Source: Bryobacterales bacterium (GTDB lineage Bacteria; Acidobacteriota; Terriglobia; Bryobacterales; UBA6623). Taken from it: a stretch of 35,457 bases of DNA. How positions within the stretch are numbered: position 1 is the stretch's first letter; every line of letters starts with the position of its first letter. Below are positions 18,120 through 25,771 of this stretch, one piece after another. The notes beneath the pieces are model-generated. The model saw nothing but the letters and a program-made list of their open reading frames with translations. It was not told where the DNA came from and did no database searches. The stretch is taken from assembly GCA_022824585.1 (NCBI GenBank), contig JAJDZN010000106.1:1-35457 (forward strand), in the 5' to 3' direction. A program made the position numbers and the translations under genes.

Positions 18120-19412
18120 CTAGTGGTGGTCTCCGATCAATCCCCGCAGCGCAGCCGTCTTGGCGTAGAAGCTGCCATCACTAATGACCGTCTCGTCGGC
18201 CGAAAGCCCGCTCGAAATCTCGACCCAGCCTGCGGCTTCCACCCCCACTTCCACCTCGCGCACCGCGAACGTCGAGTCGGACTCTTGGACGAATACGACC
18301 CGGCGCCCGTCCAGAGTCTGGACGGAGCTGGCCGGCACCGTGAGCGACCCCAGGAAGAGTTCGCCGGAGACCCGGATCCTGGCTGACATTCCCAGCTTCA
18401 GGAGAGAGTCCGGGTTCTCGACCTCGCAGCGTACTTCGTTCGACCTTGTCTCCAAGTCGAGGGAATCGGCAATATAACTCACCGTTCCCCGGAACGTCAT
18501 GTCCGGATAAGCGGCGACACGCACGTCTACCTGCTTGCCCTCGCGAACGGCCCCGATGTCATGCTCGAACACGCTCGCAAGAACCCACACCGTGGAGATG
18601 TCTGTGACAGTCAGCACGTAGTTCGATTCGTCGATGGTCTCCCCCAGGCTGAGGTCGTAGTCGGTGACCAAGCCCGCGAAGGGCGCGCTCAAGGTGGAGA
18701 TGGATGTCTCCCGATGCTGCGTCGCCGCGTCGCCCTGCGCCAATTCCTGCGTCTCCTCCTCGGCCAGGCCGAAGCGATGGAGCTGCTCCTCGTACTGCGC
18801 CGCCCGGGCTTGCTGTACGCGGACTTGCGCCTGAGCAGCCCGGTAGCGGGCGGCGCGGATCTCGTGTTCCGTCTTGGCGATCGCGCCGACGTTCAGCATC
18901 TCGCGGCTGCGCGCAAAGATGACCTCCTGGGCCGCCAAGGCGGCCCGGGCGCCGCGCAGGTCGGCGCTCGCCGACATGAAGTCGGCGACTGCCACGCCCA
19001 GCTCGACATTGTCGTAGCTGAGCAGGGGATCTCCCGCATCGACGAAGTCGCCGAGACTGACGAAGACCTCGGTGACGACACCGTGAGCCACCGGCGCTAT
19101 GCGGGCGACGCGGGACCTGTCAGCGCCAACCACGCCGGTGAGGAAAACGGACGTCTCGATTTCGCGCACTTCGGCCCGCGCGGTGGCCAGCCTGCCGTAC
19201 TGCTGCGCCTCGACCCGAATGCTGACGGACTCCGCGGCCTCGCCCGAGTGTTCGGACTCTTCCGCGTGCGGGTCGGCCGAATCGTGCGAGTCGTCCGCAA
19301 GCGGCCCCCACTTGTGGAGCATCGCCCCGAAGACAACACCCGCCAGCAGCAAAGCGATCGGAACTGCAGGGAACCGACGGAAGCGCCCGCGGCGTTGCGT
19401 GTTCGTTAGCAT
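18120..19412 (-). CDS. RND efflux periplasmic adaptor, second copy
   Basis: A 430-aa CzcB-type membrane-fusion protein that links the inner-membrane pump to the outer-membrane channel. It has an N-terminal hydrophobic anchor (about residues 15-33), a His/Asp/Glu-rich segment just after it (residues 40-60), then barrel-sandwich, alpha-hairpin and beta-barrel domains: PVAHGVVTEVFVSLGDFVDAGDPLLSYDN, the hairpin region up to EEQLHRFGL, then FAGLVTDYDLSLGETI and DISTVWVLASVFEHD. The start at 19412 is chosen because it gives a normal signal anchor; the frame extends upstream to 19529 with arginine-rich, unlikely sequence. It is paralogous to the adaptor at 19750-21036, and its stop is 9 bp before the pump gene. 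Confidence 0.88.
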   Translation of the reverse strand: MLTNTQRRGRFRRFPAVPIALLLAGVVFGAMLHKWGPLADDSHDSADPHAEESEHSGEAAESVSIRVEAQQYGRLATARAEVREIETSVFLTGVVGADRSRVARIAPVAHGVVTEVFVSLGDFVDAGDPLLSYDNVELGVAVADFMSASADLRGARAALAAQEVIFARSREMLNVGAIAKTEHEIRAARYRAAQAQVRVQQARAAQYEEQLHRFGLAEEETQELAQGDAATQHRETSISTLSAPFAGLVTDYDLSLGETIDESNYVLTVTDISTVWVLASVFEHDIGAVREGKQVDVRVAAYPDMTFRGTVSYIADSLDLETRSNEVRCEVENPDSLLKLGMSARIRVSGELFLGSLTVPASSVQTLDGRRVVFVQESDSTFAVREVEVGVEAAGWVEISSGLSADETVISDGSFYAKTAALRGLIGDHH

Positions 19413-19753
19413 GACTTCGAAGGGATCGTTCGACGGCAGTGATCGAACGCGCCGGGATCGACCCGCCGGCCTTTCTTCGGAACCGTTCCGCGACCTCGGC
19501 GGCTTCGCGCCGCGCTGGGCCGCACGCACGACGCGGCCGACGGTGGCGGACCTGCTTCCGGCATGGCCCGCGCCGACGGCGCCGGCAAGCTCGATCGCAG
19601 GCAGGCTGCCAGTGCGGCGAGGGTGCCAGCCGGCCGCGTCAGGTTCCCGCGCCGTGGAAGTGGGCCGCTGTCCCCTGAGTCCGGGCGAGGGGCTGGTGCC
19701 AGTCGCGAGGTACGAATCGGCTGTAACAGCCGCTCCCGGTGCCGCAGGTTCAT
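19406..19753 (-). CDS. Small ORF bridging the two adaptor genes
   Basis: A 115-aa frame fills the 337-bp gap between the adaptor genes. Its ATG overlaps the stop of the upstream adaptor (ATGA) and its end overlaps the start of the next adaptor by 7 bp, the layout of a coupled gene. The sequence is Arg/Pro/Ser-rich with scattered cysteines, has one weak hydrophobic patch (TLAALAACL) and resembles no family I know. Small periplasmic metal-resistance proteins often sit in such operons, but I cannot assign one. High-GC sequence produces such frames by chance. Confidence 0.3.
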   Translation of the reverse strand: MNLRHRERLLQPIRTSRLAPAPRPDSGDSGPLPRRGNLTRPAGTLAALAACLRSSLPAPSARAMPEAGPPPSAASCVRPSAARSRRGRGTVPKKGRRVDPGAFDHCRRTIPSKSC

Positions 19754-21036
19754 CGCAATTCGCTGACTTCGGTGCCGAACGCTAGGCTCTTCGCGAATGC
19801 ACTGCCGGCGGCAATCACCTCTTCGGCGATGCGCAGTCCGCTCCGGATCTCGACCCAGCCGCCGGATTCGTTCCCGGCCGCAACGGCGCGCCGTTCGAAC
19901 TCGGCGGCTCCGACCTTCACGAACACAACCGTGCGGCCTCCGATCTCCTGCAGGGCCTCGACCGGAACGGCGACCGCTTCGTGGGTGCTGCCGGTGGGAA
20001 TGTCCACCGAGGCGAACATGCCGGGCTTGATTCGGAGATCGGCGTTCTCGACCACGCAGCGGACGCGAGCTGTGCGCGTCCTCGTGTCCACGATCTCTCC
20101 GTCATAGGTGATGCGCCCGCGAAAGCGTTCGTCCTGGTAGGCAGCCAGTCTGATCGACACCTCGTCGCCGACCCGCACGGCGCCAAGGTCGCGCTCGCTG
20201 ACGTCGGCGAGAACCCACACTGTGGAAATGTCCGAGATGGTGAGCAGCTCGCTGGCGATGCTGATCGTCTCGCCGGGGCTCGCGTCAAGCTCGACCACGG
20301 CACCCGGGGCGGGCGCCCGCAGGACGGTGCGCGAGGCGGTCCGGTGATAGTCTTCCCCCTCGTCATCCAGCCGTCCGAGGTCTTCGTCGGTGAGGCCGAA
20401 CCGATGGAGCTGTTCTTCCAGCTCGAGCACACGGGCGCGCGCGGCGTCCACGCGCGCGGCTGAGTCCTTGTGCGCCGCCTCGATGACGTCGTGGTCCGTT
20501 CGCGCGATCGCTTGAATCGCCAGCATCTCTCCGCTGCGGGCGAGGATCGTAGCGTCCACTTCCAGCGTCGTGATCAAGCTCTGCAGGTCTGCCCGCGCTT
20601 CGCGGTACTCGCCGATCAAGAGGCCTAGATTGATATTGTCGTAGCTGACCAGCGGGTCACCCGCGCTTACCTGGTCCCCGAGTTGCACGAAGATTTGGTC
20701 GACGATCCCGCGCGACAGAGCGCGGATATGGGCTATGCGCGCCTGATCCGCCGCGACGGTCCCTGTCACAGTCAGCGGGGTCTGGAACACGCGCTTCTCG
20801 GCCCTTTGGATCACGATTCCGTTCGCAGCCTGCACCGGCGCGGGAATGCTCAACGCGGCGCTGGCCGCTTCTCGATGCCCGTCGTCCGGCGCGCCGTGAG
20901 GATCTTCCGCGCCATGCGAGGGGCCAGATGACTGGGTCCAAAAGTAGCCGCCGTAGCCGAGCGCGATCCCGCAGGCCAGCAGGGCGACAGCACCCGCCCA
21001 CCCCAGGCCGCTGCCGGGCGCGGGTTCGGCAGTCAC
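19750..21036 (-). CDS. RND efflux periplasmic adaptor, first copy
   Basis: A 428-aa CzcB-type membrane-fusion protein. A hydrophobic anchor at about residues 12-33 is followed by a His-rich stretch (SHGAEDPHGAPDDGHRE), a likely metal-binding segment. Then come the lipoyl-like domain (ALSRGIVDQIFVQLGDQVSAG), the alpha hairpin ending in LEEQLHRFGLTDED, and the barrel segments SPGETISIASELLTISDIS and TVWVLADVSERDLGAVRVGD. Its order of motifs matches the second adaptor almost step for step, so the two arose by duplication. Its start overlaps the end of the outer-membrane channel gene by 4 bp. Two adaptors for one pump could form a mixed hexamer or serve different conditions. Confidence 0.9.
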   Translation of the reverse strand: MTAEPAPGSGLGWAGAVALLACGIALGYGGYFWTQSSGPSHGAEDPHGAPDDGHREAASAALSIPAPVQAANGIVIQRAEKRVFQTPLTVTGTVAADQARIAHIRALSRGIVDQIFVQLGDQVSAGDPLVSYDNINLGLLIGEYREARADLQSLITTLEVDATILARSGEMLAIQAIARTDHDVIEAAHKDSAARVDAARARVLELEEQLHRFGLTDEDLGRLDDEGEDYHRTASRTVLRAPAPGAVVELDASPGETISIASELLTISDISTVWVLADVSERDLGAVRVGDEVSIRLAAYQDERFRGRITYDGEIVDTRTRTARVRCVVENADLRIKPGMFASVDIPTGSTHEAVAVPVEALQEIGGRTVVFVKVGAAEFERRAVAAGNESGGWVEIRSGLRIAEEVIAAGSAFAKSLAFGTEVSELR

Positions 21037-22331
21037 GGCTGGTTGCCTCCGCCAATCGCCGCGGCCAGCTGGAACACGCTGAGGCGCTCGTCGAAGAGCG
21101 CTTGGTTCAAGACCCGCATCGTGTCGCGATAGCGGCGCTGGGCATCGAGGTAGTTCATCAGGGGCACTCCGCCGAGCCGGTAGGCGGCAAGTGTCACCCG
21201 GCTGGCCTCCTGCGCCTGACTCACTTGCCTGGTCCGGATGTAATCGACCCGCTCGCGATTCACCTCGACGGCGTTGTGCGCCTGGCGGACCTCCAGAGCC
21301 ACTTGGAGCCGCGCCGCCGCCAACAGGCTCTCGGCTTGGAGGGCCTCGGCGTTCGAGCGCATGATCTCGCCCTGATTGCGATTGAAGATCGTAAGCGGGA
21401 TCGCGATCTCCGCTACCAGGCTGTGGTTCTGTTCTGCCCTCTGGTAGCCGCCCCGAACCGTGACGTTGGGGTTGGCGACGGCGCGCTCCACGCGCTGCTG
21501 GGCCGAGGCACGCTCGAGCTGCGCAAGCGCCGCCCGAAAATCCGGTCGCCTTTCCAGCGCGATTTCCAGCAGGTCGTCGCCGGTCGCGTCGGACGCTATC
21601 CCCACGGGCGGCATCTCATCCAGCTCGCCCCGCACCACGACGTCCAAGCCGATATCGGGAGAATTGAGCAACGCCAGCAGGGCTGCCTTGGCATTCCGCA
21701 ACTCCAGCCGCGCCTGAAACAGGTCGTCCGCGAAGCTGAGGCGCTCGACCTCGATGCGGGTCAGCTCCAGCCCCGAGATCTCGCCCTGCTCGAAGCGAGC
21801 CCGGTTCAATTCGATCACTTGGTCGGTTTGGTTCAGGATCGCTTCGGCCAGCTGCCGATTCGACTCGGCCAGCAGGACTCGGTAAAAGGCCGTGCGGACG
21901 TCTAGCCGCAACAGCCGTGCGGCGTCTTCGAGATTCGCTCCCGAGCGGCGCACCTCGGCCTCGGCCGCGCTGGTTCGCAGGCTGCGGCGACGCTTCGTCT
22001 GGATTTCGTACTCGACGCCCGCGGTAATCACCTGGCCGCTGAAGAACGGCGGGCGCGTGGCCGAGAAGTACGGGTACTCTTCGGACTCGACGCTCAGCTC
22101 CGGGTTTGGGCGCAACCCTGCCGTGACAACCCCCGCCTGGGCTATATCGACGCCACTGCGAACCGCTTGAAGCGCCGGATTGCGCTCCAGGGCCAGATCG
22201 ACCGCCAGATCGAGGGTCAGCTCGCCCGGGAACGCTGCGCCATCCGATGGCACGACGGTCGCGGGCAGGGAAAACGCCAGCGCTCCGACTACCGCAAGCA
22301 CTTGCCTCTTGCCCGATGACAGCCGCTGCAC
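21033..22331 (-). CDS. TolC/CzcC-type outer-membrane efflux channel
   Basis: A 432-aa outer-membrane factor, expected to form the trimeric exit duct of the metal efflux complex. It has a signal peptide (residues 1-32, with K8 R9, a hydrophobic core and an A-x-A-like end), then two repeats of the outer-membrane efflux protein fold. The start of the first repeat, LTLDLAVDLALERNPALQAV, and the sequence PNPELSVESEEYPYFS are typical of CzcC-like members. The long helices around residues 140-220 and 330-420 are Glu/Arg/Ala-rich, as in coiled-coil barrels. The start is a GTG without a strong ribosome binding site. It is the first gene of the efflux operon and overlaps the first adaptor by 4 bp. Confidence 0.9.
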   Translation of the reverse strand: MQRLSSGKRQVLAVVGALAFSLPATVVPSDGAAFPGELTLDLAVDLALERNPALQAVRSGVDIAQAGVVTAGLRPNPELSVESEEYPYFSATRPPFFSGQVITAGVEYEIQTKRRRSLRTSAAEAEVRRSGANLEDAARLLRLDVRTAFYRVLLAESNRQLAEAILNQTDQVIELNRARFEQGEISGLELTRIEVERLSFADDLFQARLELRNAKAALLALLNSPDIGLDVVVRGELDEMPPVGIASDATGDDLLEIALERRPDFRAALAQLERASAQQRVERAVANPNVTVRGGYQRAEQNHSLVAEIAIPLTIFNRNQGEIMRSNAEALQAESLLAAARLQVALEVRQAHNAVEVNRERVDYIRTRQVSQAQEASRVTLAAYRLGGVPLMNYLDAQRRYRDTMRVLNQALFDERLSVFQLAAAIGGGNQP

Positions 22332-22388
22332 TGGCCACTAGCATAACCGGTGAGCGGAGGTGTGTTGTGTCCGCCGCCTCGGCTCGCT

Positions 22389-22407
22389 TTACTGTGATTT
22401 ACAGTGA
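22389..22407. promoter_or_regulatory. Inverted repeat in the divergent control region
   Basis: TTACTGT and ACAGTGA are separated by five bases, with six of seven arm positions complementary. It lies 58 bp before the channel-gene start and about 100 bp before the permease-SPFH start, between the two divergent operons. Position and symmetry suit a dimeric regulator controlling both. No regulator gene is in the window, so the binding protein is unknown. Confidence 0.4.
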
Positions 22408-22437
22408 GCGTGCCCGTCACAAGCGCGAGCGGTCCGA

Positions 22438-22467
22438 TTGACCCGTTCCGGGCCCGTGCGCTATCGT
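22438..22467 (+). promoter_or_regulatory. Possible promoter of the permease-SPFH operon
   Basis: TTGACC at 22438-22443 and TATCGT at 22462-22467 are 18 bases apart. Transcription would start near 22474. The -35 box is good and the -10 box weak, so an activator may be needed. Confidence 0.35.
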
Positions 22468-22477
22468 ATAGGCGAAT

Positions 22478-22492
22478 CTGACTAAGCGTCAG
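22478..22492 (+). promoter_or_regulatory. Perfect inverted repeat near the expected transcript start
   Basis: CTGAC and GTCAG flank five bases, just after the expected transcription start and 13 bp before the GTG start codon. It may be an operator. It does not share sequence with the repeat at 22389-22407. Confidence 0.3.
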
Positions 22493-22505
22493 CTAGGTTT
22501 CTTTA

Positions 22506-24800
22506 GTGCCCGATCCAACCCTGCGCTTGCTGGACTTCGTCTGGTCGTCCTTCATGCTGCTGGCCCCGATGCTGCTTCTGGGGCTGTTCCTCGCAGGGCT
22601 AATTCACGTACTCATATCACGCGCCGCGATCCTCCGGTGGCTAAGCGGAGACAACCTCAAATCCGTGGCTGCCAGCGCCGCGATCGGCGTGCCCGTGCCG
22701 TTGTGCAGCTGTTCGGTTGTCCCGGTGGTGGCCGAGATGCGCAAGAAGGGCGCCTCGCGGTCATCCTGCATGTCCTTTCTGATCACGGCGCCCGAAACTG
22801 GCGCGGATTCGATCCTGGTGACGCACGCGTTCTTCGGGTTTGTCGCCGCGGTGGTGAGACCCGTGGTGAGCTTCCTAACCGCGGTGGTGGCCGGCATCTT
22901 CTGCATCGGGATGATCCGCGATGACAGCGAGGCGCCAAAGGCGCACCGGCACGACGCCGACGGCCACCGCGACGAGCACGGCCACGATCATCACCATGAT
23001 CACGACCACGACGATCATGTCTCCCTGTATGCCGACCAAGACGATTGCTATGTGAGCCTCGCGCAACTGAAGGGTATGGTCGCAGCCTGGCTCGCTCAAG
23101 CCATTCGCGGAACTGCGGCTGCCGTAGGCGGAAGGCAGGTGGCATCGTGGGTCAAGCCGAACTTCTACAGGCAACCTGCCGCGGACAGGCCGGCCGAGGA
23201 TTCCGCGCCGCGCCCGGGCAGCCGCGCGGACGGGCCGACCTTGCGGGAAGTCATCAAGCACGTATTCCGATACGGATTCGTCGAAGTGGCCGACGACATT
23301 CTATTCGCGCTGCTGGTCGGCGTCGCGCTCGGCGGGGTGCTCTTCCTGGCGATTCCGGACGACCTGATGGCGAACGAGTACGCGCGCTGGATCTCGTATC
23401 CGATCATGGTCGTGGTCGGCATTCCGCTGTATATCTGCGCCTCGGCTAGCACGCCGATCGCCGCCGCCCTGGTCGCGAAGGGCCTCAGCCCGGGCGCGGC
23501 CCTGATATTCCTGATGACGGGCCCGGCCACGAATTCCGGCACGATCGCCATCATTGTCAGCCAGTTCGGCGCACGCTTCGGAACGATCTATGTCGGCGTC
23601 GTAATCGCGGTAACGACCGTCCTCGGGATACTGATCGACTTGATCGTCATCGCCGCCGGACTTACGATGCCGGTCAATCTGTCCGGCTCCCAGGCACCGG
23701 CCATCCAACTGCTGCAGTGGACGGGAGCCTTGGTTCTGATCGCGCTGATCGTGTGGCGTTTTCGCGCAGGCGCGCTCAGAAGCGGCTGGGAAGAACTCCT
23801 CTCCAACATCCGGCCGGTCGCTCGGCGCCTCCGCGAGGCTTGGGCGCGCCTGGCACAGGCCCCCCCGCTCGTCCGGTGGGTTTCCAACCGAGCCATGGTG
23901 AAGTGGACGGCGGCCACATTGGCCGTGCTGGCGTTCCTTGCGACCGGCATTACCGTTGTCGGTCCCAGCTCAGTAGCCTACGGTCGCGTGTTCGGCAAGG
24001 TCGTGTGGCGGGACGTGCCGCCCGGCCTGCGCTACCTAGGCCCGTGGCCGTTCGTCAAGATCGACAAGTGGCCGGTGCGCCAGGTCAGGACCCTCGAGAA
24101 CGAGACGCCGTACGAGTTCATGTCCGGCGACCTGAACCTGCTCGGGATCCGGACCGGCGTCCAGTACCTCGTCAGCGACGCGTATACCTACCACTACCTG
24201 ATGGACGATCCAGAGGGCGTGATCCTGAACAACCTGCGGGACGAGTTGCGCACGTTCGTGGCGACACGCGACCTCGACCGCCTGCTCAATGCCGAGCGCG
24301 CGCACTTGGAAGAGGAGGTCCAGGAGCTCTTCCAGAGCGCCCAAGAGGCCGACCCGGCGCTTTCCTCGGTCCGGCTGATCAAGATCAACCTGCTGGAGAT
24401 CCAGCCCGTTGCCGAGACGATGAACGCCTTCCGGGAGATCTCGAGCTCGCAGGACGACCGCGAGCGCATCATCGTCAACGCGCAGAGGCGCCTGGTGAGC
24501 CTGATTCCCAAGGCGCACGGAAACGCCGCTTACGAGATCGAGCAGGCCAGCGGCGAGGCCTTTCGCAACGTCGCCGTGGCCGAGGCCGAGGCCGGGGCCA
24601 TCACGACCGTCTCGGAGGCGGCGCGGCAGGCCCCGAGCGTGCTCTACGACATGCTGTGGCGCGAGAAGCTTGAGATGGCCTTGAAATCCAAGCGCAAGAT
24701 TATCGTCCCCAACCAGCGCAGCCTGGACAGGGTCGCTCTGTGGAAGCGGTCGGCGGAAGGCCTCGCCGCTCCCCCGCCGATTCAGGAAACCACGCGATGA
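22506..24800 (+). CDS. Cu/Zn-type efflux permease fused to an SPFH (HflK-like) domain
   Basis: A 764-aa fusion. Residues 1-420 are a PF03773-type permease (COG0701, the SO_0444-like Cu/Zn efflux and ArsP group). The hallmark PLCSCSVVP is at 65-73, CASASTP at 311-317 and GPATNSGT at 339-346, with about eight membrane helices. The cytoplasmic loop at 146-171 is extremely His/Asp-rich (HDHHHDHDHDDH), a likely metal chelator or sensor. Residues 460-482 form a further helix, and 480-720 form an SPFH/band-7 domain of HflK type: GPWPFVKIDKWPVRQVRTLE, then EIQPVAETMNAFREISSSQ and the helical AEAEAGAITTVSEAA. HflK/HflC scaffold the FtsH protease in other bacteria. The start is GTG with weak TAGG eight bases upstream. 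The gene overlaps the next one by 4 bp. I know permeases and SPFH proteins separately but not this fusion; substrate and scaffold role are inferred. Confidence 0.85.
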   Translation: MPDPTLRLLDFVWSSFMLLAPMLLLGLFLAGLIHVLISRAAILRWLSGDNLKSVAASAAIGVPVPLCSCSVVPVVAEMRKKGASRSSCMSFLITAPETGADSILVTHAFFGFVAAVVRPVVSFLTAVVAGIFCIGMIRDDSEAPKAHRHDADGHRDEHGHDHHHDHDHDDHVSLYADQDDCYVSLAQLKGMVAAWLAQAIRGTAAAVGGRQVASWVKPNFYRQPAADRPAEDSAPRPGSRADGPTLREVIKHVFRYGFVEVADDILFALLVGVALGGVLFLAIPDDLMANEYARWISYPIMVVVGIPLYICASASTPIAAALVAKGLSPGAALIFLMTGPATNSGTIAIIVSQFGARFGTIYVGVVIAVTTVLGILIDLIVIAAGLTMPVNLSGSQAPAIQLLQWTGALVLIALIVWRFRAGALRSGWEELLSNIRPVARRLREAWARLAQAPPLVRWVSNRAMVKWTAATLAVLAFLATGITVVGPSSVAYGRVFGKVVWRDVPPGLRYLGPWPFVKIDKWPVRQVRTLENETPYEFMSGDLNLLGIRTGVQYLVSDAYTYHYLMDDPEGVILNNLRDELRTFVATRDLDRLLNAERAHLEEEVQELFQSAQEADPALSSVRLIKINLLEIQPVAETMNAFREISSSQDDRERIIVNAQRRLVSLIPKAHGNAAYEIEQASGEAFRNVAVAEAEAGAITTVSEAARQAPSVLYDMLWREKLEMALKSKRKIIVPNQRSLDRVALWKRSAEGLAAPPPIQETTR

Positions 24801-25771
24801 ACATCATGAAACAAGCGCTCCTCAAGGGCGACCAAGCGATTTCGAGCCTGCGGGGCGCGGTCGCGAGCCTGGCTGGCGCGGTCAGACGGCTGGGCACCGG
24901 CGGGATCATAGCGGTGCTGGCGCTGGGATGGACAGTCTTTGACGGACTCTACGTGATCGACGAATCACAGCTGGGCGTGCTGACACACTTCGGCAAGATC
25001 GCTCCGCCGGCCCGACAGCCCGGCCTGCACGTCAAGTTCCCGCGGCCGATTTCCAAGATCTACAAGGTCGACCGGCGCGTCCACAACTACGTGGCCCCGT
25101 CACAAGAGCTGATCACAGAAGACCAGAAGAACGTCCTGGTGCACGGCTACATGCTCTGGCGGGTGACGAATCCGATGCGCTACGTCGAGGCAATCCGCAC
25201 GGAAGCCACCGCGATCGAGCGTCTGGAGGACCTGTATCTCTCCAGCGCGGGGATCGTGATCAGCAACAAATCGCGCGATGCGTTCGTGAGCCTGGGACTG
25301 GCCCACGAGGACCTGCGAGAGGCCTCGCAAGCGATCATAGACCGGATCAAGCCGATCGCGGCCGAGGAATACGGCGTGGAGGTCCTCAAGGTGGGTATAG
25401 CGGAGTACACCCTGCCCGTGGAGAATCGTCCCAGCATGGTGGCCCGCATGATTTCCGAGCGCGGGCGCATTGCCGCCCGCTACCGGAGCGAGGGCGAGGA
25501 GCAGGCGATCCGGATCGAGGCGCTGGCCATCAGCGAGCACGAGAAGATCATGGCGACCGCGCACGCCGAGGCGACGGGCATTCTCGGCACGGCGGAAGCG
25601 GACGCGATGAGAGTGCTGGGCGAAGCATACCGGCGGCACCCGGACTTCTACCGTTTCGTGCGCGCCCTGGACAGCTACGACTCGATCATCGACCAGAACA
25701 CCACGCTGATGCTGCCCGCAGACAGCGAGCTGTTCAAGTACTTGGACAGCAAGGAGATGCCCACGCGGTGA
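24797..25771 (+). CDS. HflC-like SPFH membrane protein
   Basis: A 324-aa stomatin/prohibitin-superfamily protein. A membrane helix at about residues 36-54 is followed by the SPFH core: IDESQLGVLTHFGKIAPPARQPGLHVKFP, a central domain to about 230, and the HflC-typical segment RYRSEGEEQAIRIEALA. The C-terminus has the DFYRFVRALDSYDSII element. HflC normally pairs with HflK in a ring-like inner-membrane assembly around FtsH. Here its likely partners are the SPFH domain of the preceding fusion and the next gene product. The ATG at 24797 overlaps the previous stop (ATGA) and the stop overlaps the next start (GTGA). I give no symbol because this is not the housekeeping hflC locus. Confidence 0.88.
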   Translation: MNIMKQALLKGDQAISSLRGAVASLAGAVRRLGTGGIIAVLALGWTVFDGLYVIDESQLGVLTHFGKIAPPARQPGLHVKFPRPISKIYKVDRRVHNYVAPSQELITEDQKNVLVHGYMLWRVTNPMRYVEAIRTEATAIERLEDLYLSSAGIVISNKSRDAFVSLGLAHEDLREASQAIIDRIKPIAAEEYGVEVLKVGIAEYTLPVENRPSMVARMISERGRIAARYRSEGEEQAIRIEALAISEHEKIMATAHAEATGILGTAEADAMRVLGEAYRRHPDFYRFVRALDSYDSIIDQNTTLMLPADSELFKYLDSKEMPTR

